Assembly: GCA_002794735.1 (NCBI GenBank)
Contig: NBAZ01000017.1
Location: forward strand, 372,001-436,000
Origin: Pyrrhoderma lamaoense
Lineage: Eukaryota; Basidiomycota; Agaricomycetes; Hymenochaetales; Hymenochaetaceae
Length of the DNA stretch: 64,000 nucleotides
Direction: 5' to 3'
Each line of letters begins with the position of its first letter. The first letter of the stretch is position 1. A model generated the notes under the pieces. That model had not been told where the DNA came from. It saw only the letters and a program-made list of their open reading frames with translations, and did not search any database. This document shows, in pieces, positions 1 through 10,254 of this stretch. Position numbers and translations under genes: made by a program.

Positions 1-3000
1 GGATGATAGGGCGACTCAGGGGCAGACTGATGATGACGAGATCAATGCCTTCATTGATGAGGAGGAGGATGTGGAGGAAGAGATGAGTAAAGAGCCTGAG
101 GTCCCTCCGGCACAACCAACTCCCTCCCCTTTTCTGTATAATAACTTTGGAGGTGCATCTGGTAAGTTTCTTATCGTTCCAAATCTTTTCTCATACAATG
201 TAACAATGCTATTCTGTCACCAAAGGCCAACCAAGTGCCAAATCCTCCTTCCCGCCGATTTCTGCACCAAGTGGATCAGTTTTTGAAAAGATTGTTAGTT
301 CGGCGACAAAGTCGTCTGTATTTGGCGGTACACCATCTGTCTTCGGTAATACAAGTAAAAATATTTTTGGCGGTCCCGTTTTCGGTGCTACTCCGACTGT
401 ATCTGTAACTCCTCCAGCACCGGTACAAAAAAGTGATGCACAACCACAACTATCGGTATCAACTCCTCTTAGTTCTGCTCCTTCCCAAAACCCCTTGCCT
501 CCGCGTAGATCACTCGCAGATGCTCCTCCATTGGTATCTGAGGGTTCGGAGGACCATGTTGATCCATCTGAAGCTGTTCAAACCTTACGACCTCCCCCTT
601 TTGCAGCGTCTCGTAGTGCTCCTCTCAACCCTACGGCCCCTGCCTTTGATCCCACTGCGATCAGAACCTCCTTTTCGGCAACTCCACCTCCCCCTTCATC
701 TACCCCTACTGCTTCAAGGGCGAACTTACCACCTATTCGAACCGATTCCTTGCTCCAGAGGATTGTAGATCCCAATCGTGGCATCTTCGCAACTCCTTCA
801 GCGGTCTCACCTTCCTTCTCATTCCCATCTCCAGAGAAATCTGGTTCTGGGAACTCATTGTTGTTAGATGCGGGAGAAACTCGGAAACAGGCCACTATTG
901 AATCACCTATTGCCCCTCCCCCGATGAATCGTAAAGTACCTATCTCTCTTCCTGGAACACCTACTGCTACCTCTGCGAACTTCGCTCTACCTTCCGCTGG
1001 GCCATCGACGCCAACTACTCCTTATCATGTTCCTGGATTGAGGGTTAACATCGCTCCTTCACCAAGTCACACACCCACTTTCCCTTCTTCAAACTCACGG
1101 TTTGATTCAGTTTACACCCCAGGGCCTCCGTCTTCGATATTCTCTTCTCCTCTGGCTTATGAAAGTTTCATTGCGGATCCTGAACCTGTGCCACAGGTTG
1201 AAAGCAAACCGGATGTTTCAAAGAAGCACCTGATGCCGGAACTCAAAGCTAAAGCTGATGAGTACAATCGTGCACATAGCAAATTGCCCGAATTCTTCAC
1301 TCTTTGGAAAGAGAAGGCTTTGAAAGAAGTTGCATATAAGAAAGCCCTTGAAAGAGAGGAGGAGTACAAGCGAAGAAAGAAAAGTGAATCGACCAAGTTG
1401 ATATCTAAGTCAGCTTCATTTAAGAGGAGACGGAGTAACTCTGATGTTGCTCGGGAGCAGGGGCAAACACGTAGTCGGAGACGCATTCAAAGAAAGTCTA
1501 ATGGCACTCAGCCACTGAATGATGAGGAATTGGTGCAAAGGTTGATACGGGTATGGTCTAAATTTCTTTGAATGGTTCTCGAAATAATAGTGTAATGTTA
1601 CTAATATCCCCATCAAAGAATCGTGAAGAGAATGAACGTAGATGGGCTCGTGGTTCTTTCGTAAAAGCTATCCGAACCTACGTCCAGTCTCGGATAGATA
1701 CTATCCCATCAAATTGGTCCGTCTGGTTATGTATGAACGCGGACAACGACCAAACAGCTATCTGGCTGGAGAACAAGTTCGATGTTCCGACATCTGGCAC
1801 TTGGGAATCAGAGGCCGTCTTCTCTATTCTAGTTTCTCCTCAACCATCGATTGAGTGTTTTCCTGGATTGATCATTTTTGAATGTACATCGTTAGATGGC
1901 GCCGATGACGAAATTGAAAGGTAATTAATCCACTTTTGTACAGTTGACTGTCGGAGCGATGGATTAATGGTCTGTCATAGGAAGTACCGTGTTCTTGATG
2001 ATTGTGCTAGGTTGAGGGATATAATCACAATGTTGCCAACGCGACGTCATTACACCCCTTCCATCATGTTCATCAACTGGGATGCAAAGATAGGTGGTAG
2101 TATTGCGCCGGATATTTTGGATATGGTATAAAAACTGCTTTTTTCCCCAATATGCAATTAGTCTTCTTACACTTACTCTTGATTTAGGCTAAAAAATATG
2201 TAGAAGATAAGACTTTACGCAGTTTTTCCATCACTACGCTAGCATCTGGCGATGTTGACTCTATTTTCGTGGATTGTCTGGTCAAAACGGACGCCGACGT
2301 TGATGGGGATCTGATTGAGAAGCTTAATCTTCAAGGTGAGTTTACCATTTGCGAATCGCATAACACTGTAGAGAAAGGACTCTAATCTGCTATTTATTGC
2401 AGATATGTTTGAGCATCTTAGCTCACTATGGCGAGACGCTTCTTTGGTTTGGATCACTGCTTGCTCATCTGATCCAGAAAATTGTGAGTAAAACTTTTGT
2501 GTTCACGTTAGATCCCACGAGATTCTCAATGCGTATATTCATAGTCGACTGGGTTATGTTCAGTTACGTCTTATCGCATTTTGCGGAGGCGTTGAATAGA
2601 CTCCTAAAAGCGGTGTTTTCGACTTGGCATCCGAAATTACCCTTGCCCTCTGTTCTTCCTTTGCCCTCATTTTCGGAGATTAGAAGTGAGAAGTGAGCTT
2701 CAGTTCCTTTTTTCGTTGTTTGTCAACATGTGTATTAATCCTCGATACAGTCACGTGATTCAGGCGATCAACAAGTGGCTTAGACTTCCGGTGTTTGAAG
2801 CATTATACAGATCTCAGGGAGTGGCTGTGGCTGATTTCGATCGAGGTTAGTTCATTTTTTCTCAATACACATCAGTAAGTTCTCAGTTGACCTGTTCTCC
2901 ATTAATAAAATAGACACAGACATCCAGGCGCTTCTAGACCATATCCTCTACTTATCATTCCTTCACGCAAAGCAGTCAACTCGGATCTCAGAGCAAAAAC

Positions 3001-3631
3001 GGCCAGTTCTCAAAGCGAAGCTAGAAAATGCAATAACGGACTTCACGAAGACGGTGGAGGACTCTCAAGAACAGTTGAGAGAAAATATCAAAGTTGCTCT
3101 CCCTCTGTCAGTGTCGAGTTCGAGTGCAAGATCTAAGAGGCGTTCGGGAGAGATTAAGAGTGATAGTAGTATGGCTAACGCTTCTGCTACCAGATCCTTG
3201 TCGCAATCACGCTCTTTAAGGTAAGCAAAAAAATGTCCTTTTTTACCCTACTTCTTGGCTAAAAATGATATCTTTCGTAGTCCTATTCATACAAATGGAA
3301 CCGGCCTCATGTCAACATCCGCATCCCTATCTTCTGATCAGGGAGCGACGAGTTCAATGACTTCCCCTTCACCTACTCCTAGCGCATTTAGTGCTATAAA
3401 CGCTATTGTTAGTGCTCCCAGTGTCTTCAGTCCGTTTACTACTAGTTCCAGTGTCGGGACATCTAGTATACCTGCTGCTGGTTTCAGCTTGAATGGTACT
3501 GCTGGGCCAGTGATACTGTTCCTTTAGTAGCTCCGTCGACGTCGGTTAAGGATTCCTCTTCATCGATAATAACTGCGGCGATGTTAAGAGAACTTTCTCG
3601 GAACTTGTTGAAGACGTATGGGTCCGCTTAA
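1..3631 (+). CDS. SAC3: SAC3/GANP-family mRNA export protein, 3' part (5' end outside window)
   Basis: The reading frame is open from base 2 and the start lies upstream of the window. Family role: SAC3 is the scaffold of the TREX-2 complex at the nuclear pore and couples transcription to mRNA export. Visible features: an acidic stretch, then FG-type repeats (VFGGTPSVFGN, IFGGPVFGATP), a long Ser/Pro/Thr-rich linker, and a basic helical segment around bases 1230-1480 (FTLWKEKALKEVAYKKALER) resembling the CID helix that binds Cdc31 and Sus1. A C-terminal globular part is spread over several short-intron exons, and the tail is Ser-rich. Introns include about 163-226 and 1551-1620. A one-base loss at 3507-3508 (GGGCC) breaks the last exon; read across it, the frame runs to the TAA at 3629. 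I infer SAC3 from the FG repeats plus helix; the catalytic-like SAC3 domain itself is outside the window. Confidence 0.7.
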
Positions 3632-4589
3632 ACGCTTTTGGGTACCTCCTTGAGAACTATTTTTCTTAGTCTCTTGCCGTGAAACTTGATTCTGCGGCTC
3701 CTCAATTTCAAATACATGTTTGTCGTGACTTGTGTCTTGATTGCTTATTTGTTATGTCTATTTGTCCCATCCGTTCTCTTGTTCTCGTTTTTCATATCAT
3801 GATATAATGGATCCACCTACATTACCTCGCATATTTCATTCATATCAATCTCTTTCTTTTTGCTTAGCTATTACTATTTCTCATGCTTGCAATTATTTAT
3901 TTTGTCTTGGTTAATGTATTATTTCTTCCTTTTTTCACACTTTCTGCCTTTCCGTCTGTGGTCGTATCAACTTATCAACTTAGCAACTTGACAGCATACA
4001 TAGCTCTCGTCTCAACTATCTTCATATGCACTTGCACACATCAACTTCATGTCACATAATACGATCTCTAAGTATACAAATGTTTTGTTGTGTTAATTTT
4101 TTATTTAAGTTCCTGCTTTACATATCACAGATTGCAGATATCCTGTCGTTCCCTATTCACTGTGTACCGTTCACCTTTCACTAAAGCTCAAATAATCCAT
4201 CATATAGCTCCCGTTCGTTTCGTCTATCATTTCCTATTTCACTTTCACTCATCCTCATCCCTTCTCAGTTCGTAAACTATAGACTACTCATTACTAGAAT
4301 GTAATAAGCATACATAACGCAATATCTGTGTGTATGGGCTGTCCTAACATACTCCAAAATCCTCTTTCATTATTATTATATACATATCAGGGTATAAAAT
4401 AAGAGGAGCGTGTAGCAATCAAAGTAATACAGAACATACAAAATGAAGATTGAGTCGAGCTTATTTGTCAAAAAGTACAACCATTCAGTGAAATGTTTGA
4501 AGCTAACTATTTCATTCTCCTTAAGCAGATTATACTTCTTGAGTTATACGTGTAGTTAGTATTTACGTATGTTTATCTCAAGTTCAAAC
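3632..4589. other. Intergenic, T-rich, no gene seen
   Basis: The sequence is AT-rich with many pyrimidine runs. Only ORFs of about 60 codons without recognisable motifs occur. It probably holds the 3' ends of two convergent transcription units. Confidence 0.5.
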
Positions 4590-4949
4590 TCATTCCAACC
4601 GGGGCATCCCAGTAAAGAAGGACTTGGTTTTGCCACCCAAACTCGCGCATCGTCGTGTCGAAGCCCTAATTGCGTTAGCATTAGACAATTCCATAGCTAG
4701 TTCCTGTAATTACGGATGTGGAGTAGATAGGGATTGAGGTAAAGGAGGAGATGGCGTAGATGTGCATATATAATATGAACATCAAGGTAGATAAAATTTA
4801 TTAGTCAATCTCCAAGTATTTTTTGTATAAGAATCGACCTTTGCTCGGTTCTCGTGAGATGGATGTGTCCTTAAGAACTCACTTGTCGCTTTCACTTGCT
4901 TCTTACTACCACTAATAGCCGCTTTCTGTTCTCGTAACAACTTATCAAA
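4590..4949 (-). pseudogene. Relic of a fourth OMA1-like M48 peptidase (3' exons only)
   Basis: Two exons can be read on the minus strand. Exon 4949-4839 gives a helix ending in SEFLRTHPSHENRAK, which matches the THP motif of OMA1 peptidases (compare DFLRTHPTGERRIE in the copy at 7347-9168). It is followed by a GT donor. The last exon, 4703-4590, gives ELAMELSNANAIRASTRRCA and more, ending in TGA, in the position where the other copies have LPEALSIRAASSECA. I could not find the upstream HEXXH or ELEAD exons before the next gene begins, so this looks like a truncated copy. It could instead be an alternative 3' end of the neighbouring gene, but that gene has its own THP and terminal exons. Confidence 0.55.
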
Positions 4950-5313
4950 CTCAGAAAACCGGAAATGGAACTTAAAAAGTGATAATTAAATTGTCACATA
5001 CCACTTTGTTAGTTGGCAATACGAAGTGAATTATCTCACCTGATCGTTGCAACTTGAGTCAATCCTCTTGAGATTAATTTCGGTCAGTGTATTGTACAGT
5101 AGCCAACCTTTAGCCTGGTGGTAGGTTCAGCAAACTTGAAGATGATTTTCCTCCTTTTTGGCAAACTTACCCCAATCCTTTGTCTGATTTATCTTATAGC
5201 ATACATTTCTTTATGATCTCTCTTTCTACTCTTCGATATATGCATGCATGCTGTCATACAGTTATACGCTATCATTACAGTATTCTGTAGCCGAACTAGG
5301 ACTAGGACTCGTT

Positions 5314-7265
5314 TTATAACTTACTTCTTCCCCCATTCTCCTGTATTCCTTCTTGCTGTACGCGTACATGCATGTTCACATCTTTTTTATACACGGACAT
5401 CGCATGAAGAAACATCTCATATGTGATCCCGATTCGCTTGCAGTTTTTATTTGATTGCAGAAGCGTTATTGCTTCTGGTAGGGTGCCCAGTAAAGCCTAA
5501 AATGAAAGAAAGCAAGGAAGTGAGCGATTTTAATAAGATCCACACAGGGATATGGAATTTTAAGCAGTAAACAAACTTTTTTCCGTAATGGGCCTATAGG
5601 GTGAGTCCTTGTAAAAGTGTATAATTTTCTTAGCCATGTAAAGGAATCATCATCAAGCATTATTTCTTCTATAGGTGCTAGAAGTGTAGGATACCTTCAT
5701 ATATCATATATTCGGCATGTCAGTCCGTGACTGAACCTCAAAGACATGTAAAAGTAAACGAGGATAAGACTCACATTAATGATGCATGGGGGTCAAAGCA
5801 TGCATTGGCTGTAAGCTTCATGCCAAGCATATCAGCTAAAGAGAGTAATCCCAACATGGTCAGACTGATAAAAGCTATATGTGTAATATTCTCACCTTCG
5901 AGTTCACAGGTCCGGCACATAGGAAGAAAATATACATATCTTGCCAATATACCTCCGAAAACTAGACTTTTAAGGGTGATCGGGAGAAGACGGCATATAT
6001 AGCTTAGTACAGTGAAGATTGTCATCACTCTCACTGATGACCTTTCAGTCGCATGTCCTAGTTCTTTGTGTTATAATTACTATCAAATCAGAAGGTTACA
6101 GAACTCAGTGTGCACTATACCATAGTGGGCTATTTCTGCGTGTACAAGTGAGTAACATCATCGACACATGTAACTCGGTTTTATACAAACCATGAGCAAG
6201 GACGGCAGCTAAACCATCATCGTCATGAAGCTTTGAGATTAAGCCCGAGAAGACTAAGATAGAACCTGATGTAAAGGAGAGATGTTATGGGTTATTAAGA
6301 TAGACTTCTTTCACCAAGCGCTAAGAACGAAAAAATGTAATTTTACCATAAGAGCATCCGGCATTTATGGTTTTATCATCATCAACTATAAGCAAGTTCC
6401 ACTCGCGCATCAAATTCTTGTAATCATCCCTAGAATATATCAGGTCTTTTGGGTCATCACAATCCATATCATGCGAGATGTTCTTCAGACGTTCGATATG
6501 TACATCAATATCATTACCAGAGTCTACGTTCAGGGTACCCTTCCCGTTTTCCTTGAGCAGTCTACTTAAAATTGCCGCGATTTGAAGTGTAGTGGGATGT
6601 GTTGGTGGGAGAATTTGGTTTTGGAACCTCAATAGATATTGCAAATGCGCCACTTCTTTCACAAGAAGTCCGATTTCAGGCCTTTGATAATAGCTCATAA
6701 TAAATCGCCACCTGCCAGTCTCAGGAACCTGATCAAGACTGAAGCCACAGTTGTAAACAAGGAGTGATCAATGCACGAACAAACAAAATATCTCGGCCAT
6801 AATAAATTCAATAGTACTTGGAAATACTAACTTAGCTATGATGAAAGAAATACTTCCTACGATAACGATCCTGATAAGCCATTTTTTCAATGTAGATCGC
6901 TTTTCCAATGTGGTTTTAGATTCCGGTATAGTCTTTCGACCGAGTAATGCACGCAGAGAATATGAACGCCTAAGAGATGTTGTAGGGCAATTCAATTTGT
7001 CTTTCGACACTGAACCAGCGCTTGAAAAACGTGAACTGGTTGAATGCTGATGCCTTCCTAGAATGAAGATGTATGAAGTATTTGTACGACCTGAAGTATT
7101 GTATAAATATCTGAAATTTGGTTTTTGCAATATAGGCAGCCAACTATGATACGAAGTACGAGGGGCATGGAAAAATGATGACATGATGAGGGATATGGGA
7201 AGAAGACAAGTGCGACGGTCGAGATATACTGATCTGTATCCGCTGTACGCGCGTCGGCTCGGCAT
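5314..7265 (-). CDS. OMA1-like mitochondrial M48 metallopeptidase, copy A
   Basis: Family role: OMA1 is a zinc metallopeptidase of the mitochondrial inner membrane that acts in stress-dependent membrane quality control. The first exon is basic and Ser/Arg-rich with a membrane segment (LIRIVIVGSISFIIAKLVF). The ATG at 7265 or the one at 7184 (MSSFFHAPRTSYHSW) could start it; the second gives a better targeting peptide. Later exons give DQVPETGRWRF, MREWNLLIVDDDKTINA, SILVFSGL, then HEIAH split by an intron, GHATER, CELEADMLGMKLTANACFD, and a weak THP motif (YTFTRTHPIGPLRKK). The final exon has LPEAITLL and runs on to a TAA at 5314. HEXXH and the ELEAD glutamate (zinc ligands) are present. The usual RH after HEIAH is GH here, and the C-terminal part is the most diverged of the copies, so activity is uncertain. 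It lies 82 bases downstream of copy B in the same orientation. Confidence 0.72.
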
Positions 7266-7346
7266 TCAGTATGGGAAAACAGAAGCACAACACGTGTCAA
7301 ATTTTGAAGTCCAGACTGTATCATTTTGTTATGTAGAATTTACGGG

Positions 7347-9168
7347 TTAGATACGTATTTGCTCCTCTAGAATTGCGCTTGCCGCCTCCCGAAAAGCATC
7401 GTAATCATCCTGAAGGTTGGCGCATTCGCTACTAGCAGCGCGTATGGAAAGCGCTTCTGGGAGTTCAGCTTGCAGAAGCTGAATTAAGCATATAAGCATT
7501 TGTAAGGTAACACATATGATAGTCAAGCGGAACGTTCAAGCACTGAGTAGATATGTCATTTAAGGTCTGATAATCACTGACCTCGATACGGCGCTCCCCG
7601 GTTGGATGCGTCCTTAAGAAGTCGAGGTTGATATTTATCATGCCTCTGGAATGCAATTTTTCATAATTTGTAAGCCGCGAGTGCATCCTTAAGAGTTTCA
7701 AGTTATGATACATCAGCGTTATGATAGTGAATAAGGCGTATAAATCCTTACTCAATTGCAGCTCGGGGATTAAAACAAGCTCGGGCTGCGAGTCTCATCC
7801 CAATCTTGTCGGCTGGATGAATGGTCATTAGGAGAATATAGCACTAGTTCTATAACAATCAATAAAAAATAAGCTCAAGCTTACCCTCGAGTTCTTGAGT
7901 TCGAGAATTCGGTAGGGAATAGAGATATTGCATTAGTATACTCCCCAAACCCATGTCGATACCGAGAATGCTCAACACTGCGATAGCGAAATTTGCTACT
8001 AAAATGGATGAAAGCCGCTCTGCTACGTGTCTTAATACTTTTGCAAAGGTCAGTGATCGCACTCAAAGACCAGTGATGGTATCAGGCCCACCTACGTGCG
8101 CTATTTCTGTTTCTCATAGTCAGCATTAAGATTCAACGTCTCTACTATGAAATTACGAACCATGGCTTAGTACTGCAGCAAGTCCTTGTTCATCGCGTGC
8201 CACTGGTAAGATCCCGGTGAATACGATGATATTTCCTACATGAAGTAGGGGAAGTAGAGTTATAGATTAGAGAAGTGACATCAATGGTTCTAGATTATCA
8301 CTTTGACATACCATGGCCAGCAGCGGCATTTACAATCTTATCATCATTAACTACTATCAAATTCCACTCCCGCATGCTGCTACTACCTTTCGAGCTCGCA
8401 TACGCGTCTTCGTCTTCCGAGAATCCAGAAGTCTCTAAGTTTCGTGACAAGTCCGGGTCCCATGTGTCTTTAGTAGACATCTCATCCAAGTCATCGTTAT
8501 CGAAGCGTCCGAATATTCCTCCGCTTGTCAAAGGGTTCGAGGCAGGAGGTTTCAGAATGCCGAGTGAATTTGCCTCAAGCAACCGGGCTACAACTTGAGC
8601 AATTTGTTGAGCTGTCGGGTCAGTTGGGGGATTATTTTTCCCTTGTACTCCTCTAAGAATGCCTTATGTTCTGCCTTAGCGAGTTTCTTCTCTTGACCTT
8701 TATCAACGTCAATGAACCTCCATCTTCCTGTCTCTGGTATTTGTTCGAGGCTGTATGCTTCATTAGTACATTGTTCATCTGCGTTAGAGCTATTTTGGGG
8801 TATTGTGAAAGAACTTACTGCGCAATATAGTAGATCGCTCCACCAGTAGTTATGATTAGAACTAACCAAACCCTCGGGTTTAAATCAGGGTAGACTTGTG
8901 CTCTTGTGCGTATCACACGACGACCTGGTGGGATATTTTGGGCATTCACAGCGCTCGAGGAGATCCCCCTTCGCGTCAAATGATTAAGATTGTCTATTTT
9001 GTGATTAGGAATACCCAATGGATATGTACCAGAATAGCCCCTTCCATGCGGTCGAGTAATTGGGCGAGTGATATGAGAACCAGGGAAGTGCTTGGTACCA
9101 AAATTTCGACACAGAGAGCGACCGGTAAAGGACCGAAGCATTCTATAAGTAAGAGACATGGTATACAT
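7347..9168 (-). CDS. OMA1-like mitochondrial M48 metallopeptidase, copy B (best preserved)
   Basis: This copy carries every family landmark. It has an Arg/Ser-rich N-terminus with no acidic residues at first (MSLTYRMLRSFTGRSLCRNF), fitting a mitochondrial presequence. A membrane segment follows (VWLVLIITTGGAIYYIA), then LEQIPETGRWRFID, EWNLIVVNDDKIVNAAAGHG, NIIVFTGILPVARDEQGLAA, HEIAHVVLRHVAERLSS, QELEADKIGMRLAARACF, DFLRTHPTGERRIE and LPEALSIRAASSECA. It ends in TAA at 7347. The codon for the catalytic Glu is split by an intron (CAT G | AA ATA), and a further 54-base intron follows HEIAHV. One base appears lost in the G5 run at 8626-8630, between the PETGRW region and the LLEANSLG helix; read across, the frame gives KIIPPTDPTAQQIA, parallel to copy A. 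The start is the ATG at 9168 or 9159. Canonical OMA1 has LPGG after the Asn-Ala motif and this copy does not. Confidence 0.8.
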
Positions 9169-9371
9169 GTGATTGCAAGGTATGTATCATAGCTATTAGC
9201 AATCTCTCTGTTTTGGAGTGTGCCCGTAAGTTCCTTACGTCGTTTCCTCCTAAAAAGGGAAATATACTCCACGTGATACTTGTCTATAATTATCTGCTGT
9301 TGACACGCTGCCCGTTTACATGTAAAAGTGAAGTATCCAAATTCTTTCGAGGCCACAACAACTGAGCAACA

Positions 9372-9710
9372 ATGGTGAGGATGTGAATCAAGTTTATCAA
9401 GTTTTTTTACAAACCGACTAACGAAGATAACTATACATAGTCTGCTTTATTCCACTTTCCATCGCTGCTACTCGTCATACTTCTCTTAATATGTTCTTGT
9501 ACCTATGCACGTTCTGTCATGCCCACTCTCATAGATCGCAATAAATCTGGATTTCTAGGAGTGTTCTGGATGTTTGCAAGGATAGGTACGCTAAAAGCTT
9601 AATGTACAATGGGGTTGAGAACTGACTAAGGTGATTCAACCATAGGGGAACGCCTATCCCCATACGTCGCACTAGCCTGCATAACCATGGCCATCACTAC
9701 AGTTCTGTGA
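9372..9710 (+). CDS. KSH1: Kish protein (TMEM167 family), small secretory-pathway membrane protein
   Basis: Three exons were reconstructed by splicing: 9372-9374 (the ATG alone), 9441-9585 and 9646-9710. Together they encode about 70 residues. The protein starts [20 protein letters not shown] and contains [20 protein letters not shown] followed by [12 protein letters not shown], which matches the Kish family closely in both length and motif order. Family role: a conserved two-pass membrane protein of the early secretory pathway (Golgi). The coding part of exon 1 is only the start codon, immediately followed by a GT donor. The gene lies head to head with OMA1-like copy B, whose start is about 200 bases away, so the two may share a promoter region. 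The frame is intact. Confidence 0.93.
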
Positions 9711-10168
9711 CACCATATAAGCATCGATTTGCAAGAGAAGCTTCCTCATCTACTCTCTTCCAACTCGCAAATATCATGGGTCCTTGCTTCGAGTGTTGCA
9801 TAACCTTATGCGATTGTCTGGAGGATATTGCAACTTGGGTACTAGTTATTTGGGACAATCTATCAAGGTTAGCGACACAAAAGGGGAAATTGTATATTTA
9901 TGTATCCTACATTGTTCCTCGTGTTATATTAATATTCTGAATATTCTGGGATGTACACACTAATCGGATTTTCATTATCGTTCATTTTGAGACAATGGGG
10001 TGTGTCTTTTATTATACAAACATTCTAAATAAAGTACGCAAGTGATTACAGTAAGGAAGTACATTTATATGTATGAGATCTATATATCCGAAGATCTAAA
10101 ACGCAGAAATCGCCTGTCAAAAGAAATCAATATTCATGCTAGAACTTGTTACTAGTGGTTCATCATCT
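9711..10168. other. Intergenic between KSH1 and the regulator gene
   Basis: The stretch is AT-rich and contains no ORF I can support. It holds the 3' ends of two convergent genes. A short alternative final exon of the regulator gene (ending near 10169) may extend into it. Confidence 0.4.
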
Positions 10169-10254
10169 AAGGCTGCCTGGAAACCCAATCCTCGACAAAC
10201 GACGCATCATCCATCTTCTCAAGACCCATCCTGAAGCTGCGAGTTTATCTCCCT

